From contig NZ_CP014301.1 in the NCBI RefSeq assembly GCF_001562255.1, forward strand, positions 2,480,001 to 2,544,000: a stretch of 64,000 nt of DNA, given 5' to 3'. A program made the position numbers and the translations under genes. Below, piece by piece: positions 42,903-50,268 of the stretch (positions within the stretch are counted from its first letter, which is position 1; each line of letters starts with the position of its first letter). The notes under the pieces were generated by a model that ran no database searches, was not told the DNA's origin, and saw only the letters and a program-made list of their open reading frames with translations. Origin of the DNA: Bosea sp. PAMC 26642 (GTDB taxonomy: Bacteria > Pseudomonadota > Alphaproteobacteria > Rhizobiales > Beijerinckiaceae).

Positions 42903-43266
42903 ACAACGCTTCAGAGACAGCCGCCACGATCCTCTGGCCTGGCGCCGGCTTCTCCAGCCACCCGCCCCTAAGGAATACGGGATCGATCGTGTCCTCGGTC
43001 GGCTCGCTTCCCGAGAACACCACGAATGGGACGCCGAGGTCGTAGAGGCGCTGCGCAACGTGCTCGCACGATCCATCATGAAGATCGATGTCGAGAAGCG
43101 CGACGTCGGGGCGGTCAGCCTGCAGCCATTCGATTGCACTGGCGCATGTCGACAGGATGCCGACGATCTCGAACCCGGCGTCGACCAAAATACCTTCGAC
43201 GTCCAGTGCGATGATCGTCTCGTCTTCGAGGATGAGCACCCTCGACCGGGGCTGCATCGATTGCAT
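42877..43266 (-). CDS. Single-domain response regulator
   Basis: 129 residues: LEDE acidic pocket, Asp59 in ALLDIDLHDG, VVFSGSEP switch region and Lys in WLEKPAPG. This is the type often found downstream of HWE/HisKA2 kinases in Rhizobiales, but no kinase is in the window. Convergent and overlapping with the regulator at 42549. Confidence 0.88.
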   Translation of the reverse strand: MQSMQPRSRVLILEDETIIALDVEGILVDAGFEIVGILSTCASAIEWLQADRPDVALLDIDLHDGSCEHVAQRLYDLGVPFVVFSGSEPTEDTIDPVFLRGGWLEKPAPGQRIVAAVSEALSRRPLPTL

Positions 43267-43458
43267 TTGCTGGGTTCCAAATCGCCTGTCACGGCTATGG
43301 CCGTCTAATCCGCTAAGATAGTCACGTTATCTCAGGAGAGTCGATGTGGGCCATGCGGGCGAAGGTCTGCGACGCGGTGATCCGCCAGTGCCGCTTGAAA
43401 CATCCTCTGGGACCTGCGTGGTGGCCCGGCGCGCTCGTTCCCGCGTCCGGAGGGCTCG

Positions 43459-43770
43459 ATGCCCCGCTACTTCTTCGACACCGACAACGGCTCCGAACCA
43501 GTGATCGATCTGGCCGGTCGAGACCTACCGGACGACGCAGCCGCTCGCTGGCACGGCCTGGACACCCTGCCGGACATGGCTCGCGACAAGATCGCGGAGG
43601 GCGACCATCGCACCTTCGGCGTCGTCATCAGCAACGCTCAGCGCGTCGTCATCTACAGCGCCACGATCGCGCTCATGGGCGGCTGGAAGAACGGTTACGA
43701 ACAACCCCCGAAATGGAATCCTCGACCGCCGGTCCCCTTCTTGTTGATGAAGCCCAAGGTGGCATCTTAG
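43459..43770 (+). CDS. DUF6894 family protein
   Basis: 103 residues starting PRYFFDTDNGSEPVIDLAGR, then a helix and a C-terminal strand pattern (FGVVISNAQRVVIYSATIAL). A second member is at 52899-53225. Function unknown; common in multiple copies in Hyphomicrobiales. Confidence 0.75.
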   Translation: MPRYFFDTDNGSEPVIDLAGRDLPDDAAARWHGLDTLPDMARDKIAEGDHRTFGVVISNAQRVVIYSATIALMGGWKNGYEQPPKWNPRPPVPFLLMKPKVAS

Positions 43771-43843
43771 GCGCGCGAGCCGATGCTAGCCGCCGAGGTG
43801 AACGATGAGCGCCGCGGCCTCTGTCACAAGAGGTTAAATGGTT

Positions 43844-44170
43844 TCAGTCGGCAATCGCGCGAAGCGCCCTGTCCATGCTGAAGACTGAAGTGGATCCGGA
43901 GCCAGTGATAATAGCGTACGCCTTGGTCGGCGCGTAGGGCCCTGCCGGGCGTTCCTTATTATCCCAGGTCACGGTCACATCGACGGCATCTTCGGCTGGC
44001 CATCCCGTCACTGCGCAGTAGCGCTCGTACACATCGATCGCATCAGATTTGTGGGGCTCAGGAAGCCGTGCTTCGAGATGCGTTTTTTCCCTAAGACCAC
44101 AAAAGTGCGCCTTGGCGGCCGTTATTGATTTGAAATGTCGGCCGCTTCGCAGCGTCACCTGTTTTGGCAT
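43844..44170 (-). CDS. Small protein, possibly DUF3223-like
   Basis: 108 residues from ATG 44170 (PKQVTLRSGRHFKSITAAKA). The pattern of a strand, FKSITAAKAHF and a helix resembles DUF3223, a domain also found in plant RNA polymerase IV/V subunits; this is tentative. The start is 23 bases beyond the tRNA-Gly-like gene, so the two may be co-transcribed. Confidence 0.6.
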   Translation of the reverse strand: MPKQVTLRSGRHFKSITAAKAHFCGLREKTHLEARLPEPHKSDAIDVYERYCAVTGWPAEDAVDVTVTWDNKERPAGPYAPTKAYAIITGSGSTSVFSMDRALRAIAD

Positions 44171-44193
44171 TGTACTTCCGCGATCCGACGGTT

Positions 44194-44266
44194 TGGAGCG
44201 GGCGTAAGGGATCGAACCTTCGTCTTCAGCTTGGAAGCTGCTGCTCTGCCATTGAGCTACACCCGC
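44194..44266 (-). tRNA. tRNA-Gly-like gene with a 6-base anticodon loop
   Basis: 73 nucleotides with encoded CCA. Acceptor GCGGGTG/CGCCCGC and D stem GCTC/GAGC are good. The anticodon arm is CAGC-TTCCAA-GCTG: only four clean pairs and a six-base loop, one base short of a normal TCC loop. The T stem has a G-A mismatch at its base. It may be a decaying or non-standard tRNA-Gly, carried as island cargo. Confidence 0.6.
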
Positions 44267-44382
44267 GTCGTCAACAAAAAGGGACGATGACAAGGGTGAC
44301 GTCAAGCTGATTGGAGATGCATGCCTAATTGCTGGAACCACGCTCTCGTCGCAAGCGCCTCAGCGCCAAGGGTGGGAACTTC

Positions 44383-44628
44383 CTAGTCAATTTCGAAAAC
44401 CAGGTCAGATGGCGCCGGCGGTTTGGGAATTGGTGGCGCCGTTCGCCAGTGAGTCGGACGCCACATCAGGGCCACCTTGCCATCCTCGTGTACCCAAGCA
44501 GCGGTTTCCCAGATTTGCCCGGCGGGGCGATAGCGCGCGCGGGCGAGCATAGTGCCGTCTGTAACCTCGACGACGTCGCTGACGTCTTTTCTGACTTGCG
44601 GCACGCCCATGCTCCATATCGCTGTCAT
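44383..44628 (-). CDS. Small protein, paralogue of 60312-60575
   Basis: 81 residues (VPQVRKDVSDVVEVTDGTML, then WRPTHWRTAPP and VFEID at the C-terminus). The paralogue in island B shares SDVVEVTDG, RARY, W/PPTHWR-APP and VFEID. Function unknown. Conservation between the islands indicates a real gene. Confidence 0.6.
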   Translation of the reverse strand: MTAIWSMGVPQVRKDVSDVVEVTDGTMLARARYRPAGQIWETAAWVHEDGKVALMWRPTHWRTAPPIPKPPAPSDLVFEID

Positions 44629-45020
44629 CGCCGCTCTCCAATGGACCTGACGAACCTGACCCTGCGTTATGCCATGCCTTGCAATGCGTCCAATCTTTCC
44701 TGTGCAGTGCGCGAGGAAGGTTCCAGGATGGAATCGAAATCCGTGATCGCTATCGCCGCGGGGTGTCTGTGCCATGTCGGAAGTTTTCGCCCGAAACCCC
44801 TCGGTGGACTGACAGTCGATCCACCGAGCTTGGACGTTGCCCGAATCGACCGGCCTAATCATTCTCCAAAGACGCTGCGGCGGGCCTGAACCCCAGGGTC
44901 TCGCGGAATAGTCGCCGGCGGAGAGAGGCCTCCGCCGGCGGCGCTTTTCCTGGGAACTTGATGGAATCCAGAAAGTTGTGCGTTGGCGACGGAAGCCGAC
45001 CACCTAAAGGACGACTACCT
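44629..45020. other. Gene-poor stretch containing a REP-like palindrome
   Basis: I see no convincing gene here. It holds the palindrome at 44913-44940 followed by a T-run, which could terminate rightward transcription. Confidence 0.5.
44913..44940. repeat. REP-like palindrome, copy 2
   Basis: An 11-bp stem (CGCCGGCGGAG / CTCCGCCGGCG) with loop AGAGGC, followed by GCGCTTTTCC. Nearly identical over about 33 bases to the copy at 59216. Confidence 0.75.
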
Positions 45021-45152
45021 ATGGCCGAATCGACTTTGCCTAACTCGCCGCCCGCGCGGATGCACAAGCGGATGTGGGCAGGCCTCGCGTTTGTCCTGAT
45101 ATTGCTCGCTCTTTCCGGCTCGAACGAATTCTCAGATCTACCCGTCGACTGA
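45021..45152 (+). CDS. 43-residue membrane protein
   Basis: One transmembrane helix (MWAGLAFVLILLALSG) between polar ends, from ATG 45021. No close ribosome site is evident. Low confidence; another membrane peptide follows. Confidence 0.35.
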   Translation: MAESTLPNSPPARMHKRMWAGLAFVLILLALSGSNEFSDLPVD

Positions 45153-45169
45153 TTGCCGCTTGTAGCGCC

Positions 45170-45256
45170 ATGTCGACGTCAATCATCCTATGGGGCCTGT
45201 GCCTAGCTGTCATCCTCGGCGGCATTGCCTGGATCTCCATCGCGCCGCACTGGTAG
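45170..45256 (+). CDS. 28-residue membrane peptide
   Basis: STSIILWGLCLAVILGGIAW forms one helix. It follows the 43-residue membrane protein by 17 bases. Too short for confidence. Confidence 0.3.
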   Translation: MSTSIILWGLCLAVILGGIAWISIAPHW

Positions 45257-45468
45257 GGCCACCATAGCGCTCCGGCTCCCCCGCCGGGACGTTCCCATGT
45301 CCGCCCTCAGAGGTCATCGCGATCAATTGGAAGGCCGGGAATTCTGCGGCAGCCCGACGAGCTCGAGATGTGGATGACGGCGCATTGGGAACAAGCTTCA
45401 GCCCATCAGCGTCCTTTGCGCGACGGCGCCCTCGGTTGCGCGCGGTGTGAAATTGGATGGAGCTGGAA

Positions 45469-45666
45469 ATGGCTGATGCAGTCGACAACCTCGAAGACCG
45501 GATCGCGATGGCACGCCGCAACATCGAAGACCTGACGGCGCAGGCTACCGGAGCGTCGGGCGCCGCGGCAGAGGAAAGCATCGCCGCCAGGCTCAACGAG
45601 CAGCAGGACCGGTTGAATGCGCTTCTTAAGCAGCAGGAGATCCAAGAGCGCGACGGCGCGGCCTAA
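45469..45666 (+). CDS. Small coiled-coil protein
   Basis: 65 residues from ATG 45469, preceded by GGAG; ATG 45457 is an alternative. Helical throughout (DNLEDRIAMARRNIEDLTAQ, then RLNEQQDRLNALLKQQEIQE). Function unknown. A further small gene follows after 26 bases. Confidence 0.55.
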   Translation: MADAVDNLEDRIAMARRNIEDLTAQATGASGAAAEESIAARLNEQQDRLNALLKQQEIQERDGAA

Positions 45667-45692
45667 GGACAAGCGAGAGCTCGGGAGCAACC

Positions 45693-45917
45693 ATGTCCGA
45701 TCAAAGCGATCCCAACGCACCCCTTCCTGATGTGTCGCCCGAGGATGCGGCTACCGAGCTGGTTGACGAGTATCAGGAGGCGGCGATCGACTATTGCGCT
45801 GACGGCGTTCGGGAGGCGAAGGCGGCTGATAATGACGTCGCCATGTATCACTGGCTCAGGGTGACCCGGGAGGTCGTGCGGAGGCTGATCGCGCAGCGCG
45901 AGGAGCTCGGTGGCTGA
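45693..45917 (+). CDS. Small acidic hypothetical protein
   Basis: 74 residues, strongly acidic first half (DVSPEDAATELVDEYQEAAI), then a helix with MYHWLRVTREVVRRLIAQRE. Function unknown. Confidence 0.55.
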   Translation: MSDQSDPNAPLPDVSPEDAATELVDEYQEAAIDYCADGVREAKAADNDVAMYHWLRVTREVVRRLIAQREELGG

Positions 45918-45959
45918 ATGATCGAATCTTGCCCGATATCGCCCGTTCGCCCTTAGGGG

Positions 45960-46964
45960 TTAGGAACGCGCTCTAGGTATTCGCACGACATCATCCTGCT
46001 TGAGCCGCACTAGCCAGCGCGCGTACTCAGCCTGAGCATGCTTGACAGCTCTCTCTCGGAGAAAATCCTTGTACCCTTGGAAGACAGGATAGTCGCTCAT
46101 CACCATGAGACTGTCGAACTTCTGTTCAAGCTGCCCCATCGTGAGCTGCCGCCCGCGGAGGGCCGCAGATTCAACGAAAAGCAAAAACTGCTCGCACAAG
46201 ATGTGCAGCCGGTACAGCTCTTCCCCGTCGAGATAGTTCTTACCGATCTTGGCCTCGTCGATGGTCGGCCGGTTACCTTCGAACGCCTGTATGCCCATGT
46301 TCGGCTCGGTGTGCTTCGCGCGATCGAGGATGATCTGAGAAGCTGTCTTGCCAGTCACGGCAAAATGGAACTTGTCCTGCAGACGCGCATAGAACGAACG
46401 GCAGGCAGGCGATTGCGCGTCATAGTCGCTCGACCCAACTTTGAAGCAATCGCGCACCGACGCGTAAATGTTTTTCTCATCTGCCCGGAGGGCCCGCACA
46501 TCGGCTGCGAGCTTTGCTAGGTTGTGCGGAGCGTCTTTGAGGCGGCGTTCATTCAGCGCGTAGCCATCGACGATATAGGACCGCAGGGTGGCTGTTGCCC
46601 ACTGGCGGAACTTTGTGGCTTTCGGCCCGCTGACCCGGTATCCGACGGACAGGATCATATCGAGATTGTAGTGCGTGACGTCGTAACTCTTACCGTCGGC
46701 GGCAGTCTGTCGGAAAACCTGACTAACTGACGCTTCCACCAGTTCGCCTTCTGAAAATATGTTCTGGACATGGCCGACGATCGTCGGGCGAGATTTTTCG
46801 TACAGATCGGCAATCTGCTGTTGGGTGGCCCAAACCGTTTCCGCAGTCAGATCGATATTGAACTGGATGCTTTGGTCACCAAGGCGGAACTGCACCAGTT
46901 CCATCTCCAACTGATAAGCGGCGGCATTTGCCGCAGATGCGGCGTCTTTGACGGGCGTCTTCAT
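45960..46964 (-). CDS. RhuM family virulence-type protein
   Basis: 334 residues from ATG 46964. The RhuM family pattern is clear: TVWATQQQIADLYEKSRPTI, then VTHYNLDMILSVGYRVSGPK and ATKFRQWATATLRSYIVDGY. RhuM was named from a Salmonella pathogenicity island and is common on mobile DNA. Its N-terminal part is thought to be DNA-binding. Function is not known; a defence-related or regulatory role is possible. It stands alone, leftward, in cargo DNA. Confidence 0.85.
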   Translation of the reverse strand: MKTPVKDAASAANAAAYQLEMELVQFRLGDQSIQFNIDLTAETVWATQQQIADLYEKSRPTIVGHVQNIFSEGELVEASVSQVFRQTAADGKSYDVTHYNLDMILSVGYRVSGPKATKFRQWATATLRSYIVDGYALNERRLKDAPHNLAKLAADVRALRADEKNIYASVRDCFKVGSSDYDAQSPACRSFYARLQDKFHFAVTGKTASQIILDRAKHTEPNMGIQAFEGNRPTIDEAKIGKNYLDGEELYRLHILCEQFLLFVESAALRGRQLTMGQLEQKFDSLMVMSDYPVFQGYKDFLRERAVKHAQAEYARWLVRLKQDDVVRIPRARS

Positions 46965-47249
46965 GTCAACCTCGCTCGATTCGCGCAATCGTGACGCACC
47001 GTCACTATCGCGTCCAGTGCGGCATGGGTGTCCACAACCTCAGATGTGGAAAACCTGAACGAAAAGGGATCAGACCGCTCCGCGACACCGTCGCGTGCGG
47101 CCTGAAATTCAACCTCTGGCCGGACCGGGAAGAGAGGCGACCACTCCCTTCCTGCCGCGGCCGGCTTAGTCCCCGTCGTCAACAGCACTTCAAACGCAAA
47201 TGCTATTTCGTTCCCGTCTTGGTCTTGGCATGGCCACTAAGCGGGTCGG

Positions 47250-47576
47250 TTAGCGAGGGGCAGCTGGGCGAGGCGCTAGTCTGAGATTCGCCGGTCGCGG
47301 CGGTGGCAGAGGCGCCATGATTGTCTCGATAACTGGCGCAGGGGGTGGAACGACTGGTTCGATCGGGACTACGCGTGGTGGCGTCGATGGCGGCAATGGT
47401 GGCTGTTGAGGAGTGGGGACCACCGGCGCCGGAGCAGTGACCGGTGTCTTGGTCTCTAGCGCGAGCGACAGCAGATATAAAATCACGCCGGCGATTGCAG
47501 CAACAATGATGGCGATGCCCAAGTAGATCCGCCAAGCGGAGAAGGCCCGTGGTGCAAGCTGCGGTTCGTCAATCAT
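47250..47576 (-). CDS. Pro-rich single-pass membrane protein
   Basis: 108 residues. One helix (YLGIAIIVAAIAGVILYLLS) and a long Pro/Val-rich external or cytoplasmic tail (PTPQQPPLPPSTPPRVVPIE). Function unknown. Its start abuts the stop of the preceding small gene. Confidence 0.5.
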   Translation of the reverse strand: MIDEPQLAPRAFSAWRIYLGIAIIVAAIAGVILYLLSLALETKTPVTAPAPVVPTPQQPPLPPSTPPRVVPIEPVVPPPAPVIETIMAPLPPPRPANLRLAPRPAAPR

Positions 47577-47687
47577 TCAAGGCCGCATCTTCTCTTGCGC
47601 TCGGCCGATCACAGCCGGCTCGTCAGTTAGGGCACAGCGGCGCTCGGCCTTTTCATCGCGGGTGGCGGCGAAAGGCGCCGTGATCAT
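47577..47687 (-). CDS. 36-residue peptide with a repeated motif
   Basis: Starts with an ATGA overlap on the preceding stop. Contains KAERRCALTDEPAVIGRAQE, which matches the sequence encoded before 48384 (AERRRTLTDEPAVIDQARGK). The conserved phrase in two places suggests a real small family. Function unknown. Confidence 0.45.
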   Translation of the reverse strand: MITAPFAATRDEKAERRCALTDEPAVIGRAQEKMRP

Positions 47688-48079
47688 TTGACCAGCGGGT
47701 ATAGGCCGATGGCAATGCCGGCAATTCCCAGGAACAGCGACCAGATCGCAATCCACGCTGGGATGTGAACAGCCGGATCCGCGTTCCCCAGGTACCAACG
47801 GAGTTTGCCCAGCAGCCCTGCGCGCTCAATTATCAACTCGATCTTCTGCCCTTTGGAAACGCCGAGTTCGGCTCTCACATCGTAATCCATCAGGATCAAG
47901 TTTTGATCGAGCTCATGCCCGAGCACTGAAGCGAGAACAGACTTGCCGGATGCCGCGGTCAGAACAACGATGCCATGACGGCTGCTGCCGGAGCGCTTCT
48001 TATAATGCACCCTGACGCGCCTGCGTCCGATGTCACCCTCTTGAGCCTGGCCCACTTCAAAGTTTGTCGGACCGCTCAT
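47684..48079 (-). CDS. Hypothetical membrane protein
   Basis: 131 residues. Beta-rich soluble first part (RRRVRVHYKKRSGSSRHGIV), then VSKGQKIELIIERAG and a C-terminal helix (IWSLFLGIAGIAIGLYPLV). Function unknown. Confidence 0.55.
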   Translation of the reverse strand: MSGPTNFEVGQAQEGDIGRRRVRVHYKKRSGSSRHGIVVLTAASGKSVLASVLGHELDQNLILMDYDVRAELGVSKGQKIELIIERAGLLGKLRWYLGNADPAVHIPAWIAIWSLFLGIAGIAIGLYPLVK

Positions 48080-48117
48080 TCAACTTTCCTCACGCGCAAC
48101 GCATGCCCTCGCCATCT

Positions 48118-48384
48118 TTAGTTTAGGTGCGTATCGGTGGGCGCCTGCCGGAAGCAGGCTATGCCTTCACGCTCTAGCGTCGTGAAAAACTCAGCGTAGG
48201 CCGCTTGGTCCGTCTCAAACAGGTCGTTCCAAACCGTCGAGCCTCCGTCGTCGTCAACCACCTCCAACGACCAGCTTTCATCGCCATCGGCCATCCGATA
48301 GATTTGAACGTCGACCGTCTCACCGTCGCGTGAAACCTTTCCGCACAAAGGCGAGTGCTCGATATCGGGAATTTCGTCGATCAT
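48118..48384 (-). CDS. Small acidic hypothetical protein
   Basis: 88 residues (VSRDGETVDVQIYRMADGDE, then WSLEVVDDDGGSTVWNDLFE). The strand-rich pattern resembles small conserved proteins of Hyphomicrobiales. Function unknown. Its ATG overlaps the stop of the degenerate reading frame upstream. Confidence 0.55.
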   Translation of the reverse strand: MIDEIPDIEHSPLCGKVSRDGETVDVQIYRMADGDESWSLEVVDDDGGSTVWNDLFETDQAAYAEFFTTLEREGIACFRQAPTDTHLN

Positions 48385-48542
48385 TGCTTGAGTCCCTTGC
48401 CCCGCGCCTGGTCGATCACCGCCGGCTCATCCGTTAGTGTGCGCCGGCGTTCCGCGTTCTCTTGCTCGGTAGCATCCGCACTGCTCAGCGCTTCGTCAAC
48501 GGCGCCGGCCGCTACACCTCGCCAGCGCTCTTGGGAGGCTTT
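48381..48542 (-). pseudogene. Remnant sharing the AERRRTLTDEPAVI motif
   Basis: An open frame without a usable start ends at 48381 with the same motif as the 36-residue peptide at 47577 (ENAERRRTLTDEPAVIDQAR). Probably a decayed member of that small family. Confidence 0.3.
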
Positions 48543-48679
48543 TCACGTCAAGATGGTCCAGTGCGCCACCGCGCGACCTTCAAGGCATCGTCGAGGCCGA
48601 GCTGCCAAAGCGCATCCTGCACGAAATGGAGCGCGCGCTGCGGTGATAACTATTGATCGGGAGCGGTTGCCAATTCGGG

Positions 48680-49048
48680 CTACTGTTTATTTTTCGTCGA
48701 CATTACAAAGTCGTCGATCAGGCTTTGATTGATCCGGTCATGCTCATCCGCAGGCAGATTTGCGACAGCTGCTGCGATGGCCTTCGTTATCGCGTTAAGA
48801 TCGTCTTTGACGTCGTCATAAGGCGGCGCGAGACCGCGCAATTTGTATTCGCAGATCACGTCATTCAATTGGACCGGCTTCGTCAGCGGTGCGGCCTCCC
48901 ACTCTGCAAAGTGGAGAATGAACAGCGATCGAAGTTCGCTTTCAAGCACCCTGCGCCACCGCCGCCCATTTTGGACGTAAGCCCGCATAAGTTCCAGTTC
49001 ATCGCTGGCCATAGCGTGATGTGCGACGATTTTAGGTGAATCGGACAT
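48680..49048 (-). CDS. Hypothetical protein
   Basis: 122 residues from ATG 49048 (SDSPKIVAHHAMASDELELM). Helical, with RRWRRVLESELRSLFILHFA and DDLNAITKAIAAAVANLPAD. Function unknown. AT-richer than average for the window. Confidence 0.5.
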   Translation of the reverse strand: MSDSPKIVAHHAMASDELELMRAYVQNGRRWRRVLESELRSLFILHFAEWEAAPLTKPVQLNDVICEYKLRGLAPPYDDVKDDLNAITKAIAAAVANLPADEHDRINQSLIDDFVMSTKNKQ

Positions 49049-49087
49049 ACGCTCTCCTACCATCCGCGAATTGTCTCAAAGGCCAGT

Positions 49088-49498
49088 TCAGGGCAGCTTC
49101 ACGAGGTCACTAAAATGAGCGCTGCATCGCGGGCACTTGTAAACGTTCATCAGTTGATGAGCGGGCCGAAGTTGCGTGCCGCTTTTTTCGAGGCAGTTTG
49201 AGCAAAACGGAACCCCCGACGGCTGGCCGGTAGAGTTCTTGGCGTAGAAGTAGCCGCCGTGCTCAACGAGTTCCTGCCTGCCGGACAGCCTTTTGGTGAG
49301 CTCAGCGATCTCGGCGTCCTTCTGCCTCATCGCTTCCTTGGCATCGGCGAGCGTCATCTTGACGTCTGCCATCGTCGCATAGAGATCGGCCATTTTGGCT
49401 TTCAGTTCGCCGTGGCTCAGTCCTGCGTCGATCTCACGAAGCCCCTTCACCAGGGCCAACGCCTGCGCGGCAGCGGCAATAGCATGCGTCAGATCCAT
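49088..49498 (-). CDS. Coiled-coil protein with a C-terminal zinc ribbon
   Basis: 136 residues from ATG 49498. An Ala-rich helix and coiled coil (MADLYATMADVKMTLADAKE, then AMRQKDAEIAELTKRLSG) lead to a four-Cys region: C-x2-C in FCSNCLEK, then C-x2-C in YKCPRCSAHF. This is a zinc ribbon. Function unknown; such proteins occur on phages and islands. Confidence 0.65.
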   Translation of the reverse strand: MDLTHAIAAAAQALALVKGLREIDAGLSHGELKAKMADLYATMADVKMTLADAKEAMRQKDAEIAELTKRLSGRQELVEHGGYFYAKNSTGQPSGVPFCSNCLEKSGTQLRPAHQLMNVYKCPRCSAHFSDLVKLP

Positions 49499-49517
49499 AT
49501 TGAGCCTTCCCGGAGCG

Positions 49518-50027
49518 TCAGAGATGAACTTTGAGAAAGGCTTTGGCGACGATCCAAGCTCCGCGGCAGAAGCAGAACAGAGATAAGAAAAAGCAGACGA
49601 TTGCGATCGCGCGGGTCGTCTCGATAAGTGGATTGTACCAACGGGGGATCGTTGCCCATTCGGCTCGCTCGACAAAGTTGTGCCAGTCCGCTGGTTGCCA
49701 GTATGCCTGCGCCAAGATCGACCAGTTCAAGTAGCCTATCCCCGCAATCATAGCGGCGCTTACCACGCCGCCGATGAAGAACTTAAAGGCTGGGATAAGC
49801 GATTTCGTCAGCAGCCGAGCGGCCCCGGCGACATAGGCGCTGTCCTTGGCATAGAGGGCGCTCAGCAACGCGAGAAGTGCAATGATCGCTCCGCCGTTGA
49901 GCAGAAAAGTGGCCTTGATCGCTTCTATCCCATACGCGTTGACGGCCGCCATCGCGATCTTGCGCTCGTCATGTGAGCCCTCGCTGGCGACTTTCGCGCC
50001 GCCGTCGATGATTTTCGGATGGGCCAT
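49518..50027 (-). CDS. Three-helix membrane protein
   Basis: 169 residues. Hydrophobic segments at about 40-65 (ATFLLNGGAIIALLALLSAL), 85-105 (FFIGGVVSAAMIAGIGYL) and 140-160 (AIAIVCFFLSLFCFCRGAWI). Function unknown. It is followed by the zinc-ribbon gene after 19 bases. Confidence 0.6.
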   Translation of the reverse strand: MAHPKIIDGGAKVASEGSHDERKIAMAAVNAYGIEAIKATFLLNGGAIIALLALLSALYAKDSAYVAGAARLLTKSLIPAFKFFIGGVVSAAMIAGIGYLNWSILAQAYWQPADWHNFVERAEWATIPRWYNPLIETTRAIAIVCFFLSLFCFCRGAWIVAKAFLKVHL

Positions 50028-50102
50028 TGCTCGATTACTCCTGGATCCATCGGCATCTTGGCGAACCCGCCGCCCCTGTAGAAGCGGCGGGCAGCCTTGG
50101 CT

Positions 50103-50243
50103 CTAGTGGTACCAGAACAATATAAGATAGCCGATTGCGAGCATCAGGTGGGCGGCTTTATCGATCATCAGTAGACCCCGTCGGCCAATTCGGCCGAATG
50201 CCGACCACAGCGCGATGCCATGGAAGCAAAGGAGGCGCGTCAT
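50103..50243 (-). CDS. 46-residue membrane protein
   Basis: From ATG 50243 with GGCGC but no clear ribosome site. Two hydrophobic stretches (LLCFHGIALWSAFG and LMLAIGYLILFWY). It is the last gene of island A before the middle attachment-like site. Tentative. Confidence 0.4.
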   Translation of the reverse strand: MTRLLCFHGIALWSAFGRIGRRGLLMIDKAAHLMLAIGYLILFWYH

Positions 50244-50268
50244 CAGGTCTTTAACACCGGCGACGCCT

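Noticed and set aside
46961..47188. A leftward 75-codon frame upstream of the RhuM gene
   Set aside because: It overlaps the RhuM start region in the same direction and shows no motif; it is probably chance.
50066..50091. A hairpin (CCCGCCGC / GCGGCGGG) as a fourth REP-like copy
   Set aside because: It is a good 8-bp palindrome, but loop and flanks do not match the other three copies.
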